From NCBI GenBank assembly GCA_051418055.1, contig JBPRGH010000010.1:62001-126000 (forward strand): 64,000 nucleotides of DNA, given 5' to 3'. Source of the DNA: JBPRGH01 sp051418055. GTDB lineage: Bacteria; Bacteroidota; Bacteroidia; Cytophagales; Cyclobacteriaceae. The notes beneath the pieces are model-generated. The model made no database searches and was not told the origin of the DNA. It worked only from the letters and a program-made list of their open reading frames with translations. A program made the translations under genes and the position numbers. Positions 9,206 to 18,622 of this stretch are shown in pieces (position 1 is the stretch's first letter; every line of letters begins with the position of its first letter).

Positions 9206-11893
9206 TTAATCTTTAATTATTTTAAGTAAAACACTGTTCTTTTTACCCGTAAGGTGAAGCAGGTATATTCCCTGTGAAATATGTTGTACATTAACTTTTA
9301 ATACCTTCTTATCAAGAATAACAAAGGGTATCGCTGACAGTATTTTTCCTTCAGGGGTCAAAATTCTTATCTGCTGAATGTCAGAGGCAAATTTTTCATC
9401 GGGAAATTTAATAAATATCTCATCTTTACCCGGATTAGGATAGATTACTATTTTATTACTAATTCCCTTAATTAAAGAATTGATCAGAACAGGATGAAGT
9501 TGTGATTGTGGGACAATGGCTCGTTGCAATTTCGAGGTGGACCAGAATAATTTAACTACAGCCCCGCCTGCCTCTTCAAAATATTCAAGTTTTACGGGGT
9601 ATGTTTTCCCTTCCTCTAAAATAATCGATCCACTCCATTCTGTAGGGCCTTGGGGTATCCACTTATCGATAATTAATTCATTATTTATCCATAAACGAAC
9701 CCCATCATCCGAAAGGGTGGTGAAGGTATAGGTATCCGAAAAATAAGGCTGGATCTCTCCAAGCCATCTGATTGTATAGAAATCATCTCCCAGGTTATCC
9801 GTGGAAGGACTGCCACCATGCCATTCAAAATTAATTTCAGAATCAATTCTGTTAAATATTGGTGAAGATTCAAAATCAGGAGTATTTGTGTTGTAATAAT
9901 AACCTCTTAGCCCAATTCCGCTGCCAATAGGAATACGATTATATATTGCGGTTAGCATTACAGTGGAATCGGGAGCATGGAATTGTACTGTTGAACCATC
10001 ATTCACCTCCAGCCATTTATCAAACATATATAAGTTGCCGTTATACTCCTGGATTTCCGGCGCAACAACAGTTCTTAATACTCCTATGACAGAAAGGTTT
10101 TCATGTGGCGCCACAATTTTTTTCCCATCCAGATTTAGAGAAAGGCCGGCAGGTTCGGTATGTAATGAAATTATTGTTTTTTCTGGGATTATATCTTTAA
10201 AAGTCGTTTGGGTAAGGCCTTCGCTATCTGTGGCTATCAAATAAACCCTATACCATACATTATCATCAACCTCTCCCACAGTTGGAATTGTAAATGATCC
10301 TTCTGCAACACTGTCCACAGGTGGCATTGCCGGATGTGTATGATCCATATGGTGAAAATCAATAAACCAGGCCAGATTAGCCTCAGACAATTGGCCATCT
10401 TCAGGGTCTGTAGCTTCACCCTTAAAAGTAATTGTTGTACCGGCACGGTATGTAGCTCCATCTTCAGGAAATTGAATAACAGGTTCCGGTCGATTGCCAT
10501 CGGAAACAGTTAATGTTGCAGTAGCACTGGTATCTGACCCTTCCAAATTAGAGACGATACAGGAAAATTGAGCGCCGTTTTCTAGAAGTGTAACATTTTC
10601 AAGTGTATAAACGGACTGATTTGCACCTGTAATTGTAGCATTATCTTTTAACCATTGATACTCAAGAGTCCCTGCTCCTGAAGCCTTTACTTCAAATGTG
10701 GCTGATTCTCCAACGGTTATTAATTTAGGATCAGGATTTTTTGATATATAGGGTGCGCCACTACCTGTATATTCTACTTTCCATAATTTTCCATTTGTAG
10801 TGCTGGTATTATCCTGCTCTGAGCCTCCTCCGATTCCCGCCCTGTCAAGATAATAGAATGATCCCTCTGAATCTACCAAAAAAGACAAAGGACGATCAAT
10901 AGAACTTGCGAATATACCTTTCACCTTATAAGATTCAGGATCAAGCATTTTTATATATCCCCCACAATAGTCACCAAAGAAAAACATGTTGTGATATTCC
11001 GAGGGGAAGGCAAATACTTCAGGATCATAAAAGGCAGCACCTACGGCAGCACATCCAATGTCATGAGAATATGCATAAACAGGGTCCTGGTAATTTTCAG
11101 GAGGTGTTTGATTACTAATATATCCTTCTATTATTGGCCAGCCATAGTTTCCACCTGCTATTATTTCATTTATCTCTTCAAAATCAGCCTGCCCTACATC
11201 AGTAGTAAAAATTTTTCCGGAAGAACTATGAATATCAAAAGTAAATGGATTGCGAAGCCCCATGGCGTATATGGATCTGTATTTACCCTCCAGCTCATTA
11301 TAGAAAGGGTTATCCTCAGGAATAGAGCCGTCATCATTGATACGCAGGATCTTTCCTAAGAGTGTTGTCTTTTCCTGTGAATTCTCCGCACGAGCCCCAT
11401 CACCAACGGCTATATAAAGCGTTCCATCAGGGGCGAAATTCATGGCTCCACCATTATGGATGGTGCCTGAAAGGATATCAAGATCGAGAAGTACCTCTTC
11501 ACTTCCGGGAATAGAATAATCTCCATTGGCTGTAAATCTGCTTACCCGGTTATGATTTGCTCCGGCTACAGTGTAATAAACATAAAATAAATTATTAAGC
11601 TCAAAGTCAGGGTGGAAAGCAATTCCGGCTATGCCGCGTTCATTGTAATTATCTACCTCAAGTGTAAGGAAGGGATCTTCTAATAATTTATCATCTCTTA
11701 CAATTAGTATAGTACCATTTTTTTCGGCTATAAATATTCTGCCATCCGGCGCTATCGCCATAGAAACCGGATCGAGGTTTTGAGCAATTAAAGTTTCTAT
11801 AAAACCATCGGGCAGCTGACCCCCTAAAGCTTTTGGAGGGAAAAGGTGAAAAGCCAGAAAAGTAGAAACTATAATGCTGCAGAGGATCTTCAT
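9206..11893 (-). CDS. Secreted PQQ-type sugar dehydrogenase (GSDH) with Ig-like, PA14 and T9SS sorting domains
   Basis: An 895-residue multidomain exoprotein. A signal peptide (about 1-25) is followed by a six-bladed glucose/sorbosone dehydrogenase-like propeller (about 28-375), with GIAGIAFHPDF, TIHNGGAMNFAPDGTLY and RNPFTFDI. Next come an Ig-like domain (about 378-465), further Ig/Big-type regions (about 470-660), a PA14 domain (about 665-800, with FTTLSDDGVRLWINN) and a C-terminal type A T9SS sorting domain (YPNPGKDE, then GIYLLHL near the end). Known members oxidise aldoses with PQQ in the periplasm. PA14 domains often bind glycans. The sorting domain predicts export by the T9SS and surface or extracellular location. 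It is a single gene with a 209-bp gap upstream. Confidence 0.88.
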   Translation of the reverse strand: MKILCSIIVSTFLAFHLFPPKALGGQLPDGFIETLIAQNLDPVSMAIAPDGRIFIAEKNGTILIVRDDKLLEDPFLTLEVDNYNERGIAGIAFHPDFELNNLFYVYYTVAGANHNRVSRFTANGDYSIPGSEEVLLDLDILSGTIHNGGAMNFAPDGTLYIAVGDGARAENSQEKTTLLGKILRINDDGSIPEDNPFYNELEGKYRSIYAMGLRNPFTFDIHSSSGKIFTTDVGQADFEEINEIIAGGNYGWPIIEGYISNQTPPENYQDPVYAYSHDIGCAAVGAAFYDPEVFAFPSEYHNMFFFGDYCGGYIKMLDPESYKVKGIFASSIDRPLSFLVDSEGSFYYLDRAGIGGGSEQDNTSTTNGKLWKVEYTGSGAPYISKNPDPKLITVGESATFEVKASGAGTLEYQWLKDNATITGANQSVYTLENVTLLENGAQFSCIVSNLEGSDTSATATLTVSDGNRPEPVIQFPEDGATYRAGTTITFKGEATDPEDGQLSEANLAWFIDFHHMDHTHPAMPPVDSVAEGSFTIPTVGEVDDNVWYRVYLIATDSEGLTQTTFKDIIPEKTIISLHTEPAGLSLNLDGKKIVAPHENLSVIGVLRTVVAPEIQEYNGNLYMFDKWLEVNDGSTVQFHAPDSTVMLTAIYNRIPIGSGIGLRGYYYNTNTPDFESSPIFNRIDSEINFEWHGGSPSTDNLGDDFYTIRWLGEIQPYFSDTYTFTTLSDDGVRLWINNELIIDKWIPQGPTEWSGSIILEEGKTYPVKLEYFEEAGGAVVKLFWSTSKLQRAIVPQSQLHPVLINSLIKGISNKIVIYPNPGKDEIFIKFPDEKFASDIQQIRILTPEGKILSAIPFVILDKKVLKVNVQHISQGIYLLHLTGKKNSVLLKIIKD

Positions 11894-12102
11894 GAACTAC
11901 AAGTTAGCAAAAAATGGGCGGGTTATTAATAAATGTTTTATAAATGGCCCCTAACTTGATTGATCGGATTTTAATTTAATAAGATTTATAGTATGAGCTG
12001 TTCAGCCAAAAAGGCCGGCTTCATTCAATAATCCCCACCCGGCGGTAAAAAGTTATTCTTAAGAGACGTTGTAGTAGTTTGAAAATCTTTCAATTTAGGC
12101 TA

Positions 12103-14001
12103 CTATTCCTTTATCCAGTTCAAAAGCTCATCAATGCTGCTTGTTGAAACATAATGATAGTTTGGGCGTGCCTTATCATAGATCTTCCTGGCCATGATTT
12201 CACCATCATTTGTTTTGATCAGCTCTTTATACAAAGGCATTAGAAATTTTCTTCTTCCTGTTTCCGTAAGAAAATCCTCAAGCTTTTTATTCGCATCATC
12301 ATACTGATATTGAATGGCTTTTACCAGCCATGCGGTCAGTACTTCAGTATTTCCTGTTAAAGTAAATCCAAACGCTTCATCCAGCTCCTTAACCTTTTGC
12401 TGCTCAAGTGTATCCGGTAATGAACGAACGAAATGCAGCCACTCATGTGAGCTCCACTCTTCTGTATTCAGCTGTTTAGCCGGTGTTCCTTCAATCCACT
12501 TCTCCAGCTGCGCCTCAACTTTTGCAAATTTATCTGAAGTGGGTTTTGGGGCATCTTCAGGTAAATCACTTTCATAGATCCATGTTGTAAGTCGTTCTTC
12601 AGGATAATCCAGGGCATTCGCAGCATATAAATGAGTCTGAATATAATCGAGGAAATCCTCAGTTGTCATTGCCTCAAAAGCATTTTCACTGAAATATTTA
12701 TTAAGAAAAGCATCAAATTTTTCCCGGCCAACTTCTTCTTCAATTGATCTTAAAAACAAATATCCTTTATCATAAGCAATAGATGTCATTCCCTCGTCCG
12801 GGTTCCTTCCTTCCAAAGCTAGCTTAAGTTCAGTATCTGCTGCCTTGCCCTCAGCAATCAGCTCCTGGATTTCATCCTGTAGGCCCTGATAGGAAAGACT
12901 TGCCAGCATCTCCGCATAGTCTCTGCCATAAAGCGCTTCCATTATCCGCTGCTCGAAATAAACAGTGAATCCTTCATTAAGCCAGAAATCGTCCCACGTT
13001 GCATTTGTTACCAGATTGCCACTCCACGAATGCGCCAGCTCATGGGCTATAAGTGAAGTTAATGACCTGTCTCCCGCCAAAATTGTAGGTGTAGCAAAAG
13101 TTAACCGCGGGTTTTCCATGCCGCCAAACGGGAAACTTGGGGGAAGTACAATTATATCATAACGCTCCCAGCGGTAAGGGCCATAAAGATCTTCTGCAGT
13201 GGAGATCATATTTTCAAGATCCCCAAATTCGTAGGCAGCCTTTTCAATTACAATTGGCTCGGCATATACTCCGCTTCTGTCACCTAAAGCACTAAATTCG
13301 AGATCTCCCACTGATAATGCCATCAGGTAGGCAGGAATAGGCTGTTCCATTTTAAATTCATAAACTCCTGAACCATTTTTCTCCTGAGGGTTTTCGGCAC
13401 TCATAAGTGCAATAAGATCAGCAGGTACTTTAACGGTAGCATTATAAGTAAACCGTATCCCTGGTGAATCCTGCAAAGGGATCCATGACCTTGCCAGTAT
13501 TGCCTGTGATTGCGTAAAGAGGAAAGGGTGTTTTTTACCGGCAGTTTGCTGAGGGCTTAGCCATCGCAATGCTTCCGCCATTTCACTTGTTGTGTATCTT
13601 ATAATTACACTGTCCATCCCTTCTTTTAGCTGAATATGAAGTGGCTGGCCCAGAAATTTAATTTTATAACCGAGCTTATACTCTGCTTCGGTACCATCGG
13701 GCCATACTATCTCATGTATAGTAAGCTCCTTTGTGTCGAGCACTAATTCTTTGGCGCTATGTGCAGCTATAAACTGAATGGTAGCCACACCATTAATAAC
13801 ATGCTTGTCAAAATCTACTTCAGCATCCCAGTTAAGGTGAGACATTTTAGCCTCCCGTATATCGGCAAATGAATGAGGGTCTTTTACTACCAATTTATCT
13901 CGATCTAAAATTTCTCTAGGATGTTCTGAAGTACGCTGGCAACTCATAATCAATAATGCCAGGCACAGCATTTTACTCATAAATAAGAACTTCTTCATCA
14001 T
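12103..14001 (-). CDS. M1-family metallo-aminopeptidase lipoprotein (LTA4 hydrolase-like)
   Basis: A 632-residue zinc aminopeptidase. The exopeptidase signature GGMENPRLTF and the zinc site HELAHSW (near 318), followed by the downstream zinc Glu in WLNEGFTVYFEQ, are intact. A C-terminal helical ARM-repeat domain (about 470-630) gives the leukotriene A4 hydrolase-like architecture. The N-terminus is a lipoprotein signal ending LLIMSC, so the enzyme should be membrane-anchored in the periplasm, trimming N-terminal residues from peptides. The long start at 14001 overlaps the last 29 bp of purM; a shorter start (Met8, 13980) would also keep a signal peptide. The overlap implies co-transcription with purM. 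Confidence 0.9.
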   Translation of the reverse strand: MMKKFLFMSKMLCLALLIMSCQRTSEHPREILDRDKLVVKDPHSFADIREAKMSHLNWDAEVDFDKHVINGVATIQFIAAHSAKELVLDTKELTIHEIVWPDGTEAEYKLGYKIKFLGQPLHIQLKEGMDSVIIRYTTSEMAEALRWLSPQQTAGKKHPFLFTQSQAILARSWIPLQDSPGIRFTYNATVKVPADLIALMSAENPQEKNGSGVYEFKMEQPIPAYLMALSVGDLEFSALGDRSGVYAEPIVIEKAAYEFGDLENMISTAEDLYGPYRWERYDIIVLPPSFPFGGMENPRLTFATPTILAGDRSLTSLIAHELAHSWSGNLVTNATWDDFWLNEGFTVYFEQRIMEALYGRDYAEMLASLSYQGLQDEIQELIAEGKAADTELKLALEGRNPDEGMTSIAYDKGYLFLRSIEEEVGREKFDAFLNKYFSENAFEAMTTEDFLDYIQTHLYAANALDYPEERLTTWIYESDLPEDAPKPTSDKFAKVEAQLEKWIEGTPAKQLNTEEWSSHEWLHFVRSLPDTLEQQKVKELDEAFGFTLTGNTEVLTAWLVKAIQYQYDDANKKLEDFLTETGRRKFLMPLYKELIKTNDGEIMARKIYDKARPNYHYVSTSSIDELLNWIKE

Positions 14002-15136
14002 TTATTATGGTTAGCTGTTTTTCTTCAGAAGCTTCAACTCTACCTATGACCTGCGCAGGTATCCGGAATGACTCTGAAATTTTGATAATATCCTCTGCAA
14101 TCTCTTCCGGTACATAAAGCTCCATCCGATGTCCCATATTAAAGACTTTATACATCTCTTTCCATTCAGTATTGCTTTCTTCTTTTATCAATTTAAAAAG
14201 AGGAGGGGTTTTAAAGAGATTGTCCTTTACAACATGAATATTATCTATAAAATGAAGGACCTTGGTCTGGCCGCCACCACTACAATGGATAATTCCGTTT
14301 ATCCTATTTCTAAAGTGCTTGAATATTTCAATCATTACAGGGGCATAGGTCCTTGTTGGGGAAAGTACAAGCTCGCCGGCTGTGACAGGAACGCCGGGTA
14401 AAGGGTCAGTAAGTTTTAATGATCCATTATACCGGAGAAGTTCAGGAACAAGGGGATCATAGCTCTCCGGATATTTTTCTGCATATTCCTTATAAAAGAC
14501 ATCATGTCGTGCGCTGGTCAATCCATTGCTGCCCATTCCTCCGTTATAGGAATTTTCATATGTCGCCTGTCCGTATGATGCAAGCCCTACAATAACATTT
14601 CCGGGCTCTATTTTATTTTCAATAACGTCTGCCCTTTTCATTCGGGCAGTAACGGTGCTATCAACAATTATCGTCCTTACGAGATCGCCCACATCAGCTG
14701 TTTCGCCTCCTGTGGAAATAATGTTCATACCGTTATCGCGAAGCATTTGCAGCACCTCTTCAGTGCCGTTTATAATTTCGGCAATAACTTCACCGGGAAT
14801 AAGGTTTTTATTGCGGCCTATTGTAGAGGAAAGCAGGATATTGTCTGTGGCTCCGACACATAGCAGGTCATCGGTATTCATAACGATAGCATCTTGTGCT
14901 ATGCCTTTCCATACCGAAATGTCGCCTGTTTCTTTCCAGTATATATAAGCAAGGGAAGATTTTGTGCCTGCACCATCGGCATGCATAATGGTGCAGTAAT
15001 TATCATCATGCCCTAAATGATCTTCAACGATTTTACAAAATGCCCTGGGATAAAGCCCTTTGCTAAGGTTTTTTATTGCAGCATGAACATCTTCCTTGCC
15101 GGAGGAAACTCCCCTTCCTTCGTAGCGGTCACTCAT
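13973..15136 (-). CDS. purM: Phosphoribosylformylglycinamidine cyclo-ligase (AIR synthase)
   Basis: A 387-residue AIR synthase, catalysing the ATP-dependent ring closure of FGAM to aminoimidazole ribotide in de novo purine synthesis. Family landmarks are HADGAGTKSSLAY, the AQDAIVMNTDDLLCVGA segment, STGGETADVGD, and the C-terminal HCSGGGQTKVLHF and FNMGHRMELYV. It is slightly longer than the E. coli enzyme (about 345), as in other Bacteroidota. The protein is cytoplasmic. A TACCTTTG element on the minus strand (15160-15167) just upstream fits the Bacteroidota -7 box, although no matching -33 TTTG is seen. The 3' end overlaps the M1 peptidase gene. Confidence 0.95.
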   Translation of the reverse strand: MSDRYEGRGVSSGKEDVHAAIKNLSKGLYPRAFCKIVEDHLGHDDNYCTIMHADGAGTKSSLAYIYWKETGDISVWKGIAQDAIVMNTDDLLCVGATDNILLSSTIGRNKNLIPGEVIAEIINGTEEVLQMLRDNGMNIISTGGETADVGDLVRTIIVDSTVTARMKRADVIENKIEPGNVIVGLASYGQATYENSYNGGMGSNGLTSARHDVFYKEYAEKYPESYDPLVPELLRYNGSLKLTDPLPGVPVTAGELVLSPTRTYAPVMIEIFKHFRNRINGIIHCSGGGQTKVLHFIDNIHVVKDNLFKTPPLFKLIKEESNTEWKEMYKVFNMGHRMELYVPEEIAEDIIKISESFRIPAQVIGRVEASEEKQLTIINDEEVLIYE

Positions 15137-15186
15137 AACAACTTATTTTTTGCCTACTACAAAGGTAACTGAAATGCTCCTAAATG

Positions 15187-17193
15187 CTAATCGCCACCCT
15201 CTTCATCATCAAAATATTTGTCCTCATTAAAACCTTTATCTGGTCTTGCAGCCACATCAATGATCTTAAATTCGGTTCTACGGTTCTTGGCACGGCCTTC
15301 CGGATTATCAGTTCCGTCAGGATTGGTATTCGGTGCAATAGGGAAAGATTCACCATAACCTTTTGCTATAAGTCGGGATTTATCAATTCCCTGGTCCACG
15401 ATATATTCCACGGCAGACTCTGCTCTTTTTTGAGAAAGCATCTGGTTATAACGCTCGGTATCCACACTATCAGTATGTGAGCTAAGCTCGATCTTGATAT
15501 GAGGGTTATCTTCAAGAATAGTTACCAGCTTATCAAGCTCCTGTGCAGCATCCGGACGAATATCATATTTGTTGAAGTCGTAATAAATGTTTTCAAGAAC
15601 AAAAACTTTATTTTTCTCAATTTTTTCTAAAACAACAAGAGTATCATAGCTTATATCTGTAACTAGCTGTGTCAGTGTATCACGATCTGCGGCCCGTCCG
15701 ACAGTGGTAAATGGTACGCGGGTAACGAAATAATTTTCCGTATCACCCATTTTTTCTCCTACAAGCCTGTAATTTTCATGTTCATAAACACGGAACCTGA
15801 ATTTGCCATCCTCTTCAGTGATTGTTTCATCAAGAACCTCATCTTTATAATCCAAAAGCTTTACCTGTACGCGTGGAAGAACAGTTAAATCACCATTGTC
15901 CTCTTTGGTCATTGTTATACCTTCAAGGAAGTAATTCACAATCTTCAGGTCAGGGTCCTGATTCACAAATGTATAAATATCATCATCACCTTTACCTTCA
16001 GCTCTGTTTGATGTAAAAAAGCCTCTGTCAGCTTTAAACATATAGATACCAAAATCATCGGCATTGCTATTTACCGGCTCACCCATGTTTTCTATTGAGG
16101 TCTGGCCGTTAACCCTTTTGGCAACAAAAATATCCAGGGCTCCAAAGCCGGGATGTCCGTCACTGGAGAAATACATATGACCATCATCAGAGATATAGGG
16201 GAACATTTCATTACCCGGTGTATTAATTTCGGACCCTAAATTTCTTACATCCCTAAACCTGCCTCGTGCATCCATTGTAGCCTGATAAATATCAGTACCG
16301 CCAAGTCCTCCCGGGCGATTAGATGCAAAATATAAAGTTCTTCCATTACGGCTGAAAGCAGGAGAGGAATCCCAATAGCCGGGATGGTTAATATTCAGCA
16401 TTCTTGGCTCTGACCACTCCCCATTTCTGTAGCGGGTAATGTATAGGTTAACATCAGCTGTCCCTTTCTTTTTGCCGCTGTTGCCTTTTGCATAGATCAT
16501 TGTGCGGCCATCTGGGGTAAAGGTCACAGAACCCTCATTGATGATCGGATCATTAATTAATTTCTTATCAAGGGCTTCAACAGAAAGCGTATCTACATTG
16601 GCTCCCTGTGTTTTAACGCGATAAATATCGGTAAAAGGTGTGCCTGTAGCTTCATATATTTTATTTGATGTGCGGTTGGAGGTAAAGTATAAAAACCCAT
16701 CATTATAAACAGGAGAATATTCAGCGGCATCTGTATTGATCTCCTCTAAATTTTTAACACGGAAATAACTTTGCTTTTCTTTAAGGTTTTCAAGACGGTT
16801 TAGATCAAGCAGGGCATCATTAGCCAGCGCTAATATTTTATCGTCATTGCTTTTATTGGTAAGATGCTCCAGTTGCTTTCGGCTCATTTCATAATTACCA
16901 ACTGTTTTTAAGGCATAGGAATAAGCCAGCAGGATAGTATCTCCCCTCATGCCTTTATTAATGGCCTCTTCATAATAAGGAACACTTTCCTGTGGTCTAT
17001 TACTTAGCAGGTAAGATTTAGCTATATAGTAGTAGTTTTCAGGATTGGCAGGTTCTTTTTTTGCCAGCTTAGAGTATCTGTCGATCACCTCCTGATATTT
17101 GCCATTCTCATACGCTTTCTGGGCTTTCTTTTCAGCCGAACAGGAAAGCAATATAACAGGTATAAGTAAAAATAGTAATTTTTTCATAGTCAC
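15187..17193 (-). CDS. PorE-like OmpA-family lipoprotein (TPR, propeller, CRD, OmpA)
   Basis: A 668-residue lipoprotein (lipobox LLSC; an alternative start at 17187 gives MKKLLF). Domain order: TPR repeats (about 20-130), a WD40/PD40-type beta-propeller with repeated TPDGRTMIYA-like and SRNGRTLYFASNRPGG-like blades (about 150-410), a carboxypeptidase-regulatory-like fold (about 425-500), and an OmpA C-terminal peptidoglycan-binding domain (about 550-655, with SSHTDSVDTERYNQMLSQKR and GYGESFP). This order and length match PorE, which links the type IX secretion machine to peptidoglycan. Paralogues with the same layout occur in one genome, so PorE identity is probable, not certain. It sits alone between an Fe-S operon and purM. 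Confidence 0.82.
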   Translation of the reverse strand: MTMKKLLFLLIPVILLSCSAEKKAQKAYENGKYQEVIDRYSKLAKKEPANPENYYYIAKSYLLSNRPQESVPYYEEAINKGMRGDTILLAYSYALKTVGNYEMSRKQLEHLTNKSNDDKILALANDALLDLNRLENLKEKQSYFRVKNLEEINTDAAEYSPVYNDGFLYFTSNRTSNKIYEATGTPFTDIYRVKTQGANVDTLSVEALDKKLINDPIINEGSVTFTPDGRTMIYAKGNSGKKKGTADVNLYITRYRNGEWSEPRMLNINHPGYWDSSPAFSRNGRTLYFASNRPGGLGGTDIYQATMDARGRFRDVRNLGSEINTPGNEMFPYISDDGHMYFSSDGHPGFGALDIFVAKRVNGQTSIENMGEPVNSNADDFGIYMFKADRGFFTSNRAEGKGDDDIYTFVNQDPDLKIVNYFLEGITMTKEDNGDLTVLPRVQVKLLDYKDEVLDETITEEDGKFRFRVYEHENYRLVGEKMGDTENYFVTRVPFTTVGRAADRDTLTQLVTDISYDTLVVLEKIEKNKVFVLENIYYDFNKYDIRPDAAQELDKLVTILEDNPHIKIELSSHTDSVDTERYNQMLSQKRAESAVEYIVDQGIDKSRLIAKGYGESFPIAPNTNPDGTDNPEGRAKNRRTEFKIIDVAARPDKGFNEDKYFDDEEGGD

Positions 17194-17254
17194 TTTTGCT
17201 CCACACTAAAATACACATTTGAAGTGATACAAAACCAACGCTTAATTATATTAT

Positions 17255-17755
17255 TTATGATGCAAGCGAAGATTTAAAGTATCTTTTCAACCAGCTATTG
17301 CGTGCTTCTATTTTCCAGTTGGAATCAAGAAGCTCTTTAGAGGATACTAAATTGTTAAAAACCAGTGTTTCCGGCTTAATTACCCCTTGTTCAATCAATG
17401 TTTTTAGTTCATCAAAAGAAGCAATTTCTACCTGCTGGTCTTTAACATACGCCACTGTTTTACGGTCAAAGAAATTTACCCCAAGCTCTTGTCCAAGTTG
17501 CTGTATAACGTGTACTGAGGCATCAATGGAACACCCACTGGCATCATTAACAGATTCATCAACTCCAATAATAACATGTGTATTATTTAAAATAACAAAA
17601 GAGCTGTTCAGCGGCTTTTTATGCGCAGCCCATTGATTGGTAAAAACCTTTAAATTCTGAGCTAAAAAATCCACCTCTTCTGAATTTAGAAAGCGGTCTG
17701 CCTGATAAACCCAGATCCTGGCGTCATTACGTAGCTGTTCAAATGGTATAAACAT
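17255..17755 (-). CDS. Conserved Bacteroidota protein of unknown function
   Basis: A 166-residue soluble protein. Its central motif DASGCSIDASVHVIQQL and an N-terminal RIWVYQADRFL strand make it recognisable as a conserved Bacteroidota family. Databases often call its relatives 'ABC transporter ATPase'. There is no Walker A, Walker B or ABC signature here, so that label is wrong. It follows the CCG-domain gene by 5 bp and is surely co-transcribed with the Fe-S genes, so a role with that electron-transfer complex or its assembly is plausible but untested. No signal peptide or membrane segment is present. Confidence 0.8.
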   Translation of the reverse strand: MFIPFEQLRNDARIWVYQADRFLNSEEVDFLAQNLKVFTNQWAAHKKPLNSSFVILNNTHVIIGVDESVNDASGCSIDASVHVIQQLGQELGVNFFDRKTVAYVKDQQVEIASFDELKTLIEQGVIKPETLVFNNLVSSKELLDSNWKIEARNSWLKRYFKSSLAS

Positions 17756-17760
17756 ACTTT

Positions 17761-18549
17761 TTATAAACCTTTTGCTTCGGCAATTAGTTCGGCAAGATCT
17801 TTAACATTTACTTCCTTTTCTTTCTCCTTACTTTTCACGCCATCGCTCATCATGGTCATACAGAAAGGACAGGCAACAGCAATGGTTGAGGCACCGGTAT
17901 TTAATGCTTCTTCCGTACGGTCAACATTTACTTCTTTTTTTCCGGGTTCAGCATCTTTAAACATCTGGGCACCACCTGCACCACAGCAAAATCCTTTTGT
18001 CCTGCAGCGTTTCATTTCAACCAGGTCGGCATCCAGTGCCTCCAGAACATTTCGGGGAGCCTCATAGATATTGTTGGCCCTGCCCAAAAAGCAGGAGTCA
18101 TGATATGTAATCCGACGGCCTTTGAAGCTACCGCCCTCCTTTAGCTTTATTTTTCCGTCATTGATCAGCTGCTGCAGATATGTTGAATGGTGGATAACTT
18201 CATAATTCCCACCTAGAGCAGGATATTCATTTTTAATCGTGTTGAAGCAGTGTGGGCATGCTGTTACAATTTTTTTGATATTATATCCATCCAAAACCTG
18301 AATATTTGACATGGCCTGCATCTGGAAAAGGAATTCATTACCAGCCCTTCGTGCAGGATCTCCGGTACAGGATTCCTCCTGGCCAAGAACGGCAAAATTT
18401 ATATCCAGCGCATTCAAAATTTTTACGAATGCCTGTGTTACTCTTTTATATCTGTCATCAAACGAGCCTGCGCATCCTACCCAGAAAAGGATTTCAGGAG
18501 ATTTCCCCTGCTGCGACATTTCGGCCATTGTAGGTATATTTATTTCCAT
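17761..18549 (-). CDS. CCG-domain (Fe-S)-binding protein, HdrD/GlpC-like
   Basis: A 262-residue cytoplasmic protein with two cysteine-rich CCG domains. The first has WVGCAGSFDDR and TACPHCFNT; the second has YHDSCFLGR, a GFCCGAGGAQMF core and VACPFCMTM. Such domains hold special iron-sulfur clusters in HdrB/HdrD, GlpC and LldE-type oxidoreductases. It is encoded directly after the membrane Fe-S subunit and before the 17255 gene. Together the first two look like the two halves of an EtfD-type protein, which in other bacteria is one fused polypeptide passing electrons from electron-transfer flavoprotein to menaquinone. The electron donor here is inferred, not seen. Confidence 0.85.
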   Translation of the reverse strand: MEINIPTMAEMSQQGKSPEILFWVGCAGSFDDRYKRVTQAFVKILNALDINFAVLGQEESCTGDPARRAGNEFLFQMQAMSNIQVLDGYNIKKIVTACPHCFNTIKNEYPALGGNYEVIHHSTYLQQLINDGKIKLKEGGSFKGRRITYHDSCFLGRANNIYEAPRNVLEALDADLVEMKRCRTKGFCCGAGGAQMFKDAEPGKKEVNVDRTEEALNTGASTIAVACPFCMTMMSDGVKSKEKEKEVNVKDLAELIAEAKGL

Positions 18550-18559
18550 AGTTTTTTTA

Positions 18560-18622
18560 ATTATGAATTAAGAATGAAAAATTAAGAATTGGTTCAATAG
18601 CTAATTTAATTTTTCATTGTTC
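18560..18622. repeat. AT-rich inverted repeat in Fe-S operon gap
   Basis: AATGAAAAATTAA (18573-18585) and TTAATTTTTCATT (18606-18618) are exact reverse complements around a 20-nt spacer, embedded in near-repetitive AATTAAGAAT-type sequence. The right arm covers the last codons and stop of the membrane Fe-S gene. It looks like an insertion of a short dispersed repeat. It could form a hairpin in the mRNA between the two Fe-S genes. Confidence 0.7.

Noticed and set aside
17255..17755. ABC transporter ATPase label often given to this family
   Set aside because: No Walker A, Walker B or signature motif is present in the 166 residues.
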